Source: Bog-257 sp963846715 (GTDB lineage Bacteria; Acidobacteriota; Terriglobia; Terriglobales; Acidobacteriaceae). Taken from it: a DNA stretch of 64,000 nucleotides. A program made the translations under genes and the position numbers. The notes under the pieces are model-generated. The model did not search any database. It was not told the DNA's origin and saw only the letters and a list, made by a program, of their open reading frames with translations. Shown here piece by piece: positions 44,820 to 53,452 of the stretch. The stretch is from the NCBI GenBank assembly GCA_963846715.1, contig CAWJXA010000001.1, positions 558,001 to 622,000 on the forward strand. The letters run 5' to 3'. Every line of letters starts with the position of its first letter. The stretch's first letter is position 1.

Positions 44820-45151
44820 CTTCGAACCCTCCTTCAAATCATGAGATGTCCCAGAAAGCCGGAGAAAGCGAGAGCTCCGGCTTTCACTATGTGGTGCGCC
44901 ACTACTGGGATTGAAAGGCGTGTGCATTGTTAGCCACGGATCGTCCAACTCGAACGCCATCGGAACGCGGTGCGGCTGGCCATCGAGTTTTGCCAACAGC
45001 CAACGGAACGAAGTGATTCAGGAGCACTGCCGCCAGCAAGAGCCTGAACAATCGCTCCGCCGACACGGCCACGGCCGGTCCGGTCGGCACGGGATTGATG
45101 TGAATAACCCAATCGCCTAGTCGCACGCCGAGGCGGCGCCGAGAATAGCTG
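44820..45151. other. gene-free stretch after the PEP-CTERM tandem
   Basis: It holds the terminator of gene 3 at 44855-44884 and about 250 bases in which both strands show overlapping open frames without protein-like composition. The promoter of the next gene is probably here. Confidence 0.4.
44855..44884 (+). terminator. hairpin after PEP-CTERM gene 3
   Basis: AAAGCCGGAG / CTCCGGCTTT with a 10-base loop, 35 bases past the stop, identical to the hairpin of unit 1. Confidence 0.65.
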
Positions 45152-46885
45152 ATGCTCTCCCTTTCCGGTTTCAAGACTCAGCAAGTCGAGTCAGGTTCCT
45201 ACAGCCGGCCATCCGGCTCGGCGGAAAATAACAAATATCTCCTCTTGTGCTTCATTCTGGTCGTCGCCACTCTGGCACTTTACTATCCGGTTCATCACTA
45301 CCCTTTCTTCTCGGTTGACGATTACCGGTACGTAACCGGGGACCCGCACGTCCAGAGCGTGCTCGATTGGTCAACCGTGAAGTGGGCGTTCACACACTTT
45401 TTTGTCGAGCTCTATGATCCGTTAACGTTTTTTTCTCACAACCTTGATGTGCAGATGTTTGGGCTGGAAGCTGGCGGTCACCATCTGGTCAACCTCATTC
45501 TTCATGTGCTCAACGCGCTGCTACTTTTCTGGATATTGAAGAGGGCCACGGGTTATACGGGGCGAAGCTTCATGGTGGCCGCGTTGTTTGCCGTGCATCC
45601 TATCCAGGTGGAAAATGTGGCCTGGATTTCTGAGCGTAAGACCCTGCTCAGCACTCTATTTTTCTTCCTCGCCCTGTTAGCTTACCGATGGTATGCGTAC
45701 CAACCCAAGCTGCGGCGAATGGCGGTGGTCGCTTTTCTATACGGGCTGGGGCTACTAGCAAAGCCACAAGTGATCATGCTCCCGTTCGTTCTGCTGCTGT
45801 GGGATTACTGGCCGTTGCGCCGGATGCTCGCCGGCGGCCCGAATGCGCCTCAGTGGTTGAACCAGGAAGACATTATCCCCACTCGGAATTTCTTGGCTTT
45901 GCTCGTGGAGAAGATTCCCCTGTTCTGCATTGCAGCCGCCGACGCCGTGCTCACCATGTTCGCGGAACATAAGGAATCCTCGGCCAGCTGGCCCTACACG
46001 TTCTCCATCCGGTTGGGTAACGCGATCTGGTGCTACGCACGCTACGTGGGGAAAGCGTTTTGGCCAACGCGTTTGGCGGTTCTATACCCTCATCCCGGCA
46101 ATGCTGTGCGTTGGGGACTGGTGTGGGCATCGTTGCTTTTCTTGGTTGCGGTGACTGCACTGGTTCTGGCACGCAGGCGTGAGCGGTATCTGGTCGTGGG
46201 CTGGTTTTGGTTTCTTGGGACCTTGTTACCCATGATTGGCATCGTCCAGATATCTTTGCCGGCCATGGCTGATCGCTACGCCTACGTGTCGTTTATCGGT
46301 CTTTTTCTGATGGTTTGCTGGGGCGTGGCCGATTGGGCGAAATACCGGCACCTTCCCCGATTGGCGTTGCCGGTGACGAGTCTGGCGGTTCTAGCGGTCA
46401 TGTCGGTAATAACTCACCGTCAGATTGGATATTGGAGCGATAGCGTTACGCTGTGGACACATACCTTGGCGGTCACTCCTCGCAATTGGGCGGCCGAGCT
46501 AGGCATTGGCATCGCCTACCAGCGTGCCGGGCAGCTTGAGGAAGCTTTGCCGCATTTCTATCGTGCGGCGCAAGATAGGCCTGACGATGCCGACGTCAAC
46601 CTGGGCATAGCCATCGTCGAGCATCAGCGCGGAAACCTGAGGCAGGCCATCCCCTACTACGAGAAAGTCTTGGCGGTTTCGAAAGATACTCGCATCACCA
46701 GCCAGGCATGGGCAAACATGGGTCATGCCTACAGCGATTTGGGGGACACCGCTCGTGCCAAGGAATGTTACGAGGCGTTGCGCCCTCGCCCAGTGCCGCC
46801 GGGTCCCGCCACCAGCTGGCACGGGTGGCGCGACCTTGGTCCGTATATCCGCGAACGCTTCCGTGAATGGAAATCTGAACTTTGA
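45152..46885 (+). CDS. multi-pass membrane protein with C-terminal TPRs (TMTC-like, GT-C type)
   Basis: The 577-residue protein has about ten membrane helices in residues 25-420, beginning YLLLCFILVVATLALYYPV, and ends in TPR units (NWAAELGIGIAYQRAGQLEE, ADVNLGIAIVEHQRGNLRQA, AWANMGHAYSDLGDTARAKE). After helix 1 the motif SVDDYRYVTGDPHVQS carries two acidic residues as expected for the catalytic loop of GT-C glycosyltransferases, and DPLTFFSHNLDVQMFGLEAG, HHLVNLILHVLNALLLFWIL and HPIQVENVAWISERKTLLST match the TMTC/DUF1736 family. Those enzymes mannosylate proteins in animals; bacterial members are uncharacterised. The start lacks a strong ribosome binding site. Confidence 0.85.
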   Translation: MLSLSGFKTQQVESGSYSRPSGSAENNKYLLLCFILVVATLALYYPVHHYPFFSVDDYRYVTGDPHVQSVLDWSTVKWAFTHFFVELYDPLTFFSHNLDVQMFGLEAGGHHLVNLILHVLNALLLFWILKRATGYTGRSFMVAALFAVHPIQVENVAWISERKTLLSTLFFFLALLAYRWYAYQPKLRRMAVVAFLYGLGLLAKPQVIMLPFVLLLWDYWPLRRMLAGGPNAPQWLNQEDIIPTRNFLALLVEKIPLFCIAAADAVLTMFAEHKESSASWPYTFSIRLGNAIWCYARYVGKAFWPTRLAVLYPHPGNAVRWGLVWASLLFLVAVTALVLARRRERYLVVGWFWFLGTLLPMIGIVQISLPAMADRYAYVSFIGLFLMVCWGVADWAKYRHLPRLALPVTSLAVLAVMSVITHRQIGYWSDSVTLWTHTLAVTPRNWAAELGIGIAYQRAGQLEEALPHFYRAAQDRPDDADVNLGIAIVEHQRGNLRQAIPYYEKVLAVSKDTRITSQAWANMGHAYSDLGDTARAKECYEALRPRPVPPGPATSWHGWRDLGPYIRERFREWKSEL

Positions 46886-46913
46886 GGCATACCTACTTGC
46901 TGAGTGCTGAGTG

Positions 46914-47300
46914 CTACTTCTTCACCGTGATGCTGTCTGCGATCTTGCTGTACTCGTCGCGCGAGATAATTCGCTTGTCCAGCAGCTCGTGCTCCGAAGA
47001 ATAAGGTCGCCCTGCGATAATTCGGTCTGCCGCACTATCGTCGATCCCCGGCAGGCTCATCAACTGGCTTTTCGACGCAGAATTCAGATCGAGCGGGTGC
47101 TCGGAACTGGGACGGCTCAGGCCATCACGTATGCCTTGCGCCACCGCCTTGGCATTTTCCTTCAGCTCCGCGGTGGCTTCTGCCGTCTTCTCTCTCACTT
47201 GGTCTGGATTGGATGGACGCGTACTACAGGCGTTGCAACCGGTAAGCACGATCTGGCCACCACATAAAACCAGCGTCAGCAGAGCGATGTTCGTGCGCAT
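46914..47300 (-). CDS. lipoprotein with helix-hairpin-helix domain (ComEA-like)
   Basis: The 128-residue protein opens with a lipoprotein signal (IALLTLVLCGGQIVLTGC, lipobox LTGC). A charged helix (REKTAEATAELKENAKAVAQ) leads to a helix-hairpin-helix pair: PLDLNSASKSQLMSLPGIDD, SAADRIIAGRPYSSEHELL and RIISRDEYSKIADSITVKK. ComEA-type HHH proteins bind DNA outside the inner membrane during uptake, but many such short proteins have unknown roles. A truncated relic of this gene lies at 42185-42265. The divergent gap to the glycosyltransferase gene is only 42 bases. Confidence 0.85.
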   Translation of the reverse strand: MRTNIALLTLVLCGGQIVLTGCNACSTRPSNPDQVREKTAEATAELKENAKAVAQGIRDGLSRPSSEHPLDLNSASKSQLMSLPGIDDSAADRIIAGRPYSSEHELLDKRIISRDEYSKIADSITVKK

Positions 47301-47342
47301 GGCACGTGAGATGCAAATTCCGCATGGCCGGTTTCTTCCCGC

Positions 47343-49946
47343 TCAAGACGCCAGCAACTGCGCAATGAGACTGGTCATCAGGAGTTTCCGGCGTTCCGGT
47401 CCGTATTGCCACAGTACCGCTTCATAAGCACGGTTTCCTACGCTGGTGCGCAGCTCCGAACTTTGCACCAAATCTCGAAGAAGCTGATACCACCGCTGAT
47501 CGCTGTCCGCGAGGAATCCGGTTTCCCCATGCCGAATGGCGGTCGCAAAGGGCTGGGTGGGCGATGCAACCGTTGGTATGCTAACCAGCGCCGCCTCAAA
47601 GAACTTCAGTTCGCTCTTGCCTTCACAAAACGGATTTCCAACCTCTAAGGGAGCGATATTGATGTCGAAAGTTGCGTACTCACGAGGAGTCTCGTCGCGT
47701 GGCACGCGCTCGCGCCATTCAATCTGCCCGGCATGCTCCTCCAACTCGGGGAACTCGGCCAGGTTTACGGTCTCGCGCCACAGCACTAGCCGGACCTGTG
47801 GATTCTCCGCCAGTACCTTCGCCACTGCACGCGAGGCCAGCGCCAGGTCTCGCTGATGTGTCAGCGTCCCCGAAAAGTACCCAATGCGCACCACTCCGTC
47901 GCTGGACTGCCGTCGCAACTGCATGGCCCGAGACAATTCCAGCCTGCCCCTTTCGAATCCGTTAGGAATCACCGTCGTGGGCTTGCCCACGTCCTCGGCC
48001 GCGCGCGCGATAGGCACAGTCGTGGTGGTGAAGTGGTCGGCATGCATCAGCGTTGCCCGAAAACCTTCATACAGCGCGCGAGCGTCGTTTTCACTTTGCC
48101 CCATGGAGCGAATGCCATCGATCACTTCACTCCTCGCCAATTCTGGACGAAAGAGCAGGTCGTCGATGTCGAACACCACTCGCGCACCCGAGCGCCGCGC
48201 ACTTTCCATCGCGCTCGCAATGACATCGGACCAGGGCGTGCGCCAGAGCCACAAAATGTCACAGCCTTCCGCTTCGCCGAGCCGCTTAGCCAGCTCTTCG
48301 ACCGGAATGAGTATCGTCCGATAGGCGTCTGCTTCTAGGGATTCCGCCAGATTCAACACCCGATAGCGATGCCCCACGGCATGCTGGTTGCCGGAAACGA
48401 AAACGATCTTGGGGCGGCGGTCGCTAGCCCGGACGGCGTATCCCGGCGCGGCTTGTGGCTGAATAGCTAATCCGCGCGAAGTGACATCGGCTGATTGCGG
48501 TGGTCGAGGCAGCCGTCCTTCTGCCTTTCCCCACCCCACGTAATGCACCAAAGGATTCATCCCGGCGCTGGCGACATCCGGGTTCTGCTTCAGATACCAC
48601 TTGCCGTCAAACTGCAAACTTGGGGCACGCCCTTCAAGGCTGCCCGACAAAAGATAGTGCTCTACCGGATCGACGCCGGCTTGCGCGACGTCCGGATTTT
48701 GCGCCAGATACCAGTCCCGATCGAACAGCTCGGAGCCGGAAACCACCTGCTTGTCACGCCGGAATTGGGCCCGCCGCCGCACCTCCCCGGGAAGCCGCAG
48801 AGTCACCGTCCACCACGCCAATCGCATCGCTGACTTGATGCGGCTCTTGGCCCCGGAAGGCATTCTTTCTCCGACGGCCCTCACCACTCCTGTCATCTTC
48901 CAACTGGTGGAAGATGTGATGCTCCGCAACTCCGCTTCTCGATTCGCTATGCTGGCCTGCAGCTCCCGAGTCTGCTGCGTCACTTGCGATACCTGTCCTT
49001 GTAATCGCTGGCGCTCCGCCGTAGTTCTCGTTAACTCGGCTTGCATTGCATCTCGTTCGGCCACGGCCCGTGCCAGTTGTTCTCGCAAGGGTTGCGTCTC
49101 TGCCGTTCGCGTCGCCAGCTCGCTATGCAGACGTTCGCACTCCGCAGTTTTCTGGGCGAGTTCCGCACTGCCCCGTTCCATCTGAGACGTGCGCTCCCCG
49201 AGCAACCAGCGGTCCTGTAACCCGCCGCCAAGACGCGCATACATCTCGCGGATTTCCTCGGTGAGCGCTGCATCGCCTGAGGCCGCAAACAGGGCCGAGG
49301 GCAACCCGGAAACACGCGGTCCCACCCCCAAGACGCCAAGCCCTTGTCCGTGGACAAACCCGAAATGAGGATATTGCTCCTTCAGTTCATTCCACAGCCG
49401 GAACACGCCGAACTCACGGCGTTGTACCTCGACGTCATGAAACAGCACGATGCCGCGCTCGGAGAGCTTGGGCTTCCAGGTTTCAAAATCGTGTTTGACG
49501 TCGTCGTAGAAATGCCGGCCATCGATGTGGAGCAGATCGACCGATCCATCGTCAAAATGCCTGGCCGCCTCGTCGAACGTCATCCGCAGCAGTTGTGAGA
49601 ATTTCGAATAGAGCGGATCGTGATAATCCCGCAGCTCCGTGAACACCTCATCCCCGTAGAAACCCGCGTGCTCGTCGCCCTTCCACGTATCAATCGCAAA
49701 ACATTGGGTCGCAAGCTCGAGTCGTTTCACGGCCTGCGCGAAAACCAGGTAGGAAAACCCGTAGTGGGTGCCCAGCTCTACCAGCGTCCGGGGACGGTGA
49801 ACATCGACCAGCCAGAACGCGAAAGGGGCGTGCTCGATCCATGCGGAAAGCACAAAATGCTCCGGCATCCAGAACGAGGCAGGCGCGATGAAATCGCGGC
49901 CGCTGAGTTTTTCCTCCGGGCGCTGTCGCAAGGGGGGCATTGTCAT
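47343..49946 (-). CDS. methyltransferase-glycosyltransferase fusion with coiled coil
   Basis: The 867-residue protein has four parts. Residues 1-230: a SAM methyltransferase of the Methyltransf_24 type (TLVELGTHYGFSYLVFAQ, VDLLHIDGRHFYDDVKHDF, GIVLFHDVEV). Residues 250-340: a coiled coil (ELAQKTAECERLHSELATRT). Residues 395-475: two repeats of FDRDWYLAQNPDVAQAGVDP and FDGKWYLKQNPDVASAGMNP, common in rhamnan-synthesis-like glycosyltransferases. Residues 500-867: a GT-B glycosyltransferase (KIVFVSGNQHAVGHRYRVLN, TTVIPNGFERGRLEL, RIGYFSGTLTHQRDL, NPFCEGKSELKFFEAALVSI). It probably builds and caps a surface polysaccharide in the cytoplasm. It is transcribed alone; no transporter is adjacent. Confidence 0.9.
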   Translation of the reverse strand: MTMPPLRQRPEEKLSGRDFIAPASFWMPEHFVLSAWIEHAPFAFWLVDVHRPRTLVELGTHYGFSYLVFAQAVKRLELATQCFAIDTWKGDEHAGFYGDEVFTELRDYHDPLYSKFSQLLRMTFDEAARHFDDGSVDLLHIDGRHFYDDVKHDFETWKPKLSERGIVLFHDVEVQRREFGVFRLWNELKEQYPHFGFVHGQGLGVLGVGPRVSGLPSALFAASGDAALTEEIREMYARLGGGLQDRWLLGERTSQMERGSAELAQKTAECERLHSELATRTAETQPLREQLARAVAERDAMQAELTRTTAERQRLQGQVSQVTQQTRELQASIANREAELRSITSSTSWKMTGVVRAVGERMPSGAKSRIKSAMRLAWWTVTLRLPGEVRRRAQFRRDKQVVSGSELFDRDWYLAQNPDVAQAGVDPVEHYLLSGSLEGRAPSLQFDGKWYLKQNPDVASAGMNPLVHYVGWGKAEGRLPRPPQSADVTSRGLAIQPQAAPGYAVRASDRRPKIVFVSGNQHAVGHRYRVLNLAESLEADAYRTILIPVEELAKRLGEAEGCDILWLWRTPWSDVIASAMESARRSGARVVFDIDDLLFRPELARSEVIDGIRSMGQSENDARALYEGFRATLMHADHFTTTTVPIARAAEDVGKPTTVIPNGFERGRLELSRAMQLRRQSSDGVVRIGYFSGTLTHQRDLALASRAVAKVLAENPQVRLVLWRETVNLAEFPELEEHAGQIEWRERVPRDETPREYATFDINIAPLEVGNPFCEGKSELKFFEAALVSIPTVASPTQPFATAIRHGETGFLADSDQRWYQLLRDLVQSSELRTSVGNRAYEAVLWQYGPERRKLLMTSLIAQLLAS

Positions 49947-50256
49947 GCTGAATTTCCGGCAAGCTCTGCCAACTTAGACATACGCCGGAATTGTCATTTC
50001 CAATATAGCGCGATTGCCGAGATGCCTCGGGGGCCCGCGAGAGAGTCGGAGTACTTTCTTCTGTTCTCCCAGGACTTGCACGCTCGCGCGAGAAAAAGGG
50101 CTAGAGCAAGTTCTGAGTTGCTGTAGTCTCTCTGAAAGGGCACGGCTTTTAGCGGTGCCGACCGGGGCTATAAGTGACTCGCCTTTAGGCCCTGAGGTAC
50201 GTTTCCCTCAGCGGCTAAAGCCGATCGCTTCGAGCGACCTTTTCGGCACGCCTGAA

Positions 50257-50496
50257 CAGGCTGCTGAAAAAGTCCTCTCCGGAGCGAGTTCGGGTAGTGC
50301 GGCGCTTCAGCGCCGCGTCAAGCGAGTACCGTGAAACGGCCTTTAGGCCTGGGGACATTGCACAAAAGAGGCTATTTTAGCGGCTTTGGACGAGGTACCT
50401 CAGGGGCTAAAGCCCTCTTCACAAGACCCGGTGAACGCGGGCCTGGAAGGCCCGCACTACCCGGGCTGTTGTCAGTAGGGAGTTTTTCAGCGGCCT
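50257..50496. repeat. 240-bp inverted-end element, copy C (opposite direction)
   Basis: The reverse complement aligns with copies A and B over the entire 240 bases with few differences. The left end is CAGGCTGCTGAAAAAGTCC; the right end reverse-complements to AGGCCGCTGAAAAACTCC. Palindromes GCGGCGCTTCAGCGCCGC, GGCCTTTAGGCC and GGGGCTAAAGCCC are inside. Confidence 0.85.
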
Positions 50497-50603
50497 CTGA
50501 AGGCGTGCCCCTTCAAAACGGACACAGCCACTACGAAACCGCTGTAGCCAGCCCGTGGCAACGCTAACTGCTAATTGCTAGTTGCTAATTGCTCCCATCA
50601 CGC

Positions 50604-50635
50604 AAAAGAGCACAGCCCATAGACTGTGCTCTTTT
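50604..50635. terminator. bidirectional intrinsic terminator
   Basis: AAAAGAGCACAG / CTGTGCTCTTTT with an 8-base loop; A-run on one side and TTTTGTTC on the other. It is 178 bases downstream of the ferredoxin gene stop on the minus strand. Confidence 0.8.
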
Positions 50636-50813
50636 GTTCGCTTGTCACTATCTGCTCGTCAACATCAGGCCGGCGCTGGCTATGCCGGCGAATACTGCTC
50701 GCAAACCCAGCCCTGAAAATGGTCCGCGATGACTCCAACCAATCGTGTAACTCCAGCTTCGCGCCGTGCTCTCGCTTTCACGGCGGACCGAAGGCGACCA
50801 ATAAACTTTCGCC

Positions 50814-51065
50814 CTACGCGTAATACGCGGCGTTCTTCTCGATGAATTCCTGCTTGTCGGCAGGCACTTCATCCACAATGAAAATCGAATTAGTCGGGCA
50901 CACCGGGACGCAGGCGCCACAATCGATGCAGCCTTCCGGATCCACATACAGCTGGGTCGCGGCTTCGAACTTCTCTTCGTCCTTCTTGGGATGGATACAG
51001 TCAGTCGGACAAGCTTCGACGCAGAGTTCATCTTTGGTGCAGGTATCAGTGATGATGTAGGCCAT
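50814..51065 (-). CDS. 4Fe-4S/7Fe ferredoxin
   Basis: The ATG at 51065 has GGAG 9 bases before it and gives 83 residues. The frame stays open upstream but the ferredoxin begins MAYIITDTCT. The first cluster motif is CTKDELCVEACPTDC (C-x5-C-x3-C-x3-C, an unusual spacing like that of 7Fe FdxA-type proteins), the second is CIDCGACVPVCP (C-x2-C-x2-C-x3-CP). A short insert (HPKKDEEKFEAATQLYVDPE) separates them. It carries electrons in the cytoplasm; the partner enzyme is not adjacent, although a radical SAM gene, a type of enzyme that needs a reductant, begins 900 bases away. Confidence 0.93.
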   Translation of the reverse strand: MAYIITDTCTKDELCVEACPTDCIHPKKDEEKFEAATQLYVDPEGCIDCGACVPVCPTNSIFIVDEVPADKQEFIEKNAAYYA

Positions 51066-51511
51066 GATTGCGATCTCCAAGCTTTGGTATGGTTTGCTGC
51101 CACCCTCATCGCGACAGCCTGGCGGTTCGTCCGCCAAATCCAATGTACAAATTCTTCGACCAGCACGGCGGTGATGCCAATCACGCCGCTGTTGTGATCT
51201 GGCGCACATCGCGAACCCTTCCGCTTTCCTCCGGAAACACGGTCCGTCGTCGCCTTAATCCTCCAGTGTCATTCTGAGGCCGCTAGCGTTACGAAGTGTT
51301 ACAGCGAAATTTTGCCGCAACATTTGGCAGCGGACTTGCTTTACTCCTTTGTAGCTTTTCAGTGAAGCCAGCCAAGTAGTGGAAATTAAGGCGCGCCCCG
51401 AGGCGCAAAGGGTAATTTTTGCATCCAACAGGAAGTCTCGGACGGCATCCCCGGCCTAATCTTAGCTATAATCGGTTTCCGGCTTCGCTGAACTTTCCAA
51501 GGAGCTAGTGA
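51066..51511. other. divergent gene-free stretch
   Basis: It separates the ferredoxin gene (left) from the receiver gene (right) and should carry both promoters. Open frames on the plus strand (51068-51277) are the antisense of the ferredoxin leader and not protein-like. AATTTTTGC and ATCTTAGCTATAATCGG near 51455-51478 could be promoter pieces (TATAAT at 51469-51474). Confidence 0.45.
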
Positions 51512-51880
51512 ATGCACGCGCCCAAAAAACCTAAGGTCTTGGTCGTCGACGACGAACACGTAATCGCCGACACGTTGGCCAAGATTCTCGACCTCAACGG
51601 CTATGACGCTTCGGCGGTCTACACAGGAACAGCGGCAGTGGAGAGCGCTCGAGCTCTCCGGCCAGACCTTATCATCAGCGATGTCATCATGCCCGACATG
51701 GATGGCATCGAGGCTGCCATCAACATCCGCAGCTTTCTTCCCAACTGCAAGATCCTGCTCTTCTCAGGACAAGCGGCTACTGCTGATTTGCTGGAGAATG
51801 CGCGCGCCCGGGGTCACGAGTTCGAAATCCTCGGCAAGCCCGTCCATCCTTCCGACCTGCTGGCAAAGTTGAGGGGATAA
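51512..51880 (+). CDS. receiver-domain response regulator (CheY-like, stand-alone)
   Basis: The 122-residue protein follows AAGGAG and is just a receiver: VLVVDDEHVIADTLA, phospho-acceptor in DLIISDVIMPDMDGIEAA, LLFSGQAATAD and EILGKPVHPSDLLAKLRG. All active-site residues (DD, D, S/T, K) are present. It ends 86 bases before the radical SAM gene in the same direction, so both may share a promoter. As it has no output domain it must act on a partner protein. Confidence 0.9.
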   Translation: MHAPKKPKVLVVDDEHVIADTLAKILDLNGYDASAVYTGTAAVESARALRPDLIISDVIMPDMDGIEAAINIRSFLPNCKILLFSGQAATADLLENARARGHEFEILGKPVHPSDLLAKLRG

Positions 51881-51966
51881 CAGGACTCGTCCATCCAAAT
51901 CTTGGGCCGAACCCAACCCGTTGCGCCGAGCATCCAACCAGACACGACTTTTCGTTCAAGGACCTG

Positions 51967-53007
51967 ATGAAGACTTCAGAAGTTCTGCACGCGTGGGGCG
52001 CTATACTCGCCGGACGCCGCCCCTCATTGTCCATCGAACTCACCCGAGAATGCCCGCTGCGCTGTCCAGGTTGTTACGCCTACGAAGACGCACACCTGGG
52101 AGCCGCAGGCGTCACCCTCCGCCAACTTTCCGATAGCAAAGGCAGCGCCCTGGTGCAAGGCGTTCTTCGCGTGGTGGAAGAGCTCCGCCCGCTGCACGTG
52201 TCCCTGGTCGGCGGAGACCCGCTGGTGCGTTATCGCGAATTGCAGGAGCTTCTGCCGGAGTTGCAGCGTCGCGGCCTCCACGTGCAACTAGTGACCAGCG
52301 CGTTCCGGGAGATTCCTGCCGAATGGAATGCACTCTCACATTTGAACATTGTCGTTTCCGTGGACGGCTTGCAGCCTGAGCACGATATCCGCCGCAAGCC
52401 TGCGACCTATGAACGCATCCTGAAATGCATTGCCCACAGCCATGTGAGCATCCATTGCACCATTACCAGCCAGATGATGCAGCGCCCAGGCTACCTGGAA
52501 GAGTTCGTCAATTTCTGGAGTGCGCGCCAGCAGACCAAACGCATTTGGTTCAGCATCTTCACGCCGCAAAAGGGCGCTACGGATCCGGAAATCCTGACCG
52601 CGCCAGAGCGAACCCTTGCCATCGCCGAATTATTGCGGTTGCGCGAAGTCTATCCGCTGCTCGACATGCACGCCTCGGCGATCAAGGAATTCGCCCACCC
52701 GCCGGCTTCACCGCAAGACTGCATCTTCGCCAGCACCACCACAACCATTTCTGCCGACCTGAAAACCCGCGTCACGCCCTGCCAATTCGGTGGCGACCCC
52801 GACTGTTCGCAGTGCGGCTGCGTGGCAAGCATGGGCCTGGCCGCCGTCGGCCATCACCAACTCGTCCCCGGCATAACCACCGGTCAGGTCTTCGCCGTTT
52901 CGCAATTGATTGGCCGCGGCGTAAACGCGCTGCGGCCTCGCGGCCATTCGGACGAACCCGTCATCGAACCCGAAGTGGAAGTCGAAGAAGAGACTCGGGT
53001 CGCCTAG
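51967..53007 (+). CDS. radical SAM protein with SPASM-like C-terminal cysteines
   Basis: The 346-residue protein has the 4Fe-4S site CPLRCPGCY near residue 31 (CX3CX2C), GGDP near 80 for SAM binding, and a radical-SAM barrel (SIELTRECPL, HVSLVGGDPLVRYRELQELL, LNIVVSVDGLQPEHD). The C-terminal part has a second set of cysteines (QDCIFASTTTTISADLKTRV, PCQFGGDPDCSQCGCV), like the auxiliary clusters of SPASM or twitch enzymes. The last 40 residues are acidic. Relatives modify peptides or small metabolites; no precursor-peptide gene is seen nearby, so the substrate is unknown. Confidence 0.88.
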   Translation: MKTSEVLHAWGAILAGRRPSLSIELTRECPLRCPGCYAYEDAHLGAAGVTLRQLSDSKGSALVQGVLRVVEELRPLHVSLVGGDPLVRYRELQELLPELQRRGLHVQLVTSAFREIPAEWNALSHLNIVVSVDGLQPEHDIRRKPATYERILKCIAHSHVSIHCTITSQMMQRPGYLEEFVNFWSARQQTKRIWFSIFTPQKGATDPEILTAPERTLAIAELLRLREVYPLLDMHASAIKEFAHPPASPQDCIFASTTTTISADLKTRVTPCQFGGDPDCSQCGCVASMGLAAVGHHQLVPGITTGQVFAVSQLIGRGVNALRPRGHSDEPVIEPEVEVEEETRVA

Positions 53008-53160
53008 GAAAATTCTGAATGTCCCGAGGTCCGAGGAGTGTGGGGCCGGGGTGCCCTGTTCTAGCCCGCTTTTGGCTAGGGCGGGGCCGTTCGCTTCGTT
53101 TTGAAGGAGCACGCCTTTTCGGTGCGTCATTTCAGACGGCATAGCCCTTGCCCATAGCTT

Positions 53161-53182
53161 GGTACTTTGGTAAATTAGTACC
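53161..53182 (+). promoter_or_regulatory. inverted repeat touching the start codon, possible operator
   Basis: GGTACT and AGTACC face each other across 10 bases (TTGGTAAATT) and the right half abuts the ATG at 53183. A GGTAC/GGTAA-type motif recurs inside. If the RHH-like product of this gene binds DNA, it is a natural site for autorepression. Confidence 0.45.
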
Positions 53183-53452
53183 ATGGTAACCAATGAAGGC
53201 CGCAACATTGTCGTCGAACGGGTCCAGACCGGCGTCCGCATGGAGAAACGCCTGCTCAAGGTGCTCAAGGGCCTGGCTGAATTGAAGGACCTCACGCTGG
53301 GCGACCTGCTGGAAGGCATCGTGTTGCACGCCTTCGAAGGCAAAGCTCCTTTTTCTCCCGGAACCTTGAAGGAAATCGAACAGCTTCGCAAAATCTACGG
53401 CCTTACTCTGAAGGCGACCGACAGTCACCAACTCAAGGAGCGCTCGCAATGA
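53183..53452 (+). CDS. small RHH-like protein
   Basis: The 89-residue protein begins NEGRNIVVERVQTGVRMEKR, a beta-strand then Arg/Lys-rich helix, followed by LLKVLKGLAELKDLTLGDLL, EGIVLHAFEG and a C-terminal helix. This strand-helix-helix order and the size resemble ribbon-helix-helix regulators. Its stop overlaps the ATG of the next gene (ATGA), so the two are translated together. It may regulate the pair through the inverted repeat at its start (inference). No ribosome binding site is visible because the inverted repeat occupies the position. Confidence 0.7.
   Translation: MVTNEGRNIVVERVQTGVRMEKRLLKVLKGLAELKDLTLGDLLEGIVLHAFEGKAPFSPGTLKEIEQLRKIYGLTLKATDSHQLKERSQ

Larger units (their letters stand above)
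43588..44885 (+). repeat. tandem duplication, unit 2
   Basis: This is the second copy of the 1.3-kb unit, starting CTTCAGCGCGAGCCGTTTCC and ending at the terminator hairpin of gene 3. Small indels distinguish it from unit 1. Confidence 0.85.
49947..50813. other. 867-bp gene-free stretch with element copy C
   Basis: It contains a GGCTAAAGCC palindrome near 50211-50220, the 240-bp element at 50257-50496, short TAACTGCTAATTGCTAG-type direct repeats at 50567-50593, and the terminator at 50604-50635. A 65-codon frame at 50626 is not protein-like. Confidence 0.55.

Noticed and set aside
45152..46885. Assignment as O-GlcNAc transferase because of the TPRs
   Set aside because: There is no GT41 catalytic domain; the membrane part fits the TMTC/GT-C type.
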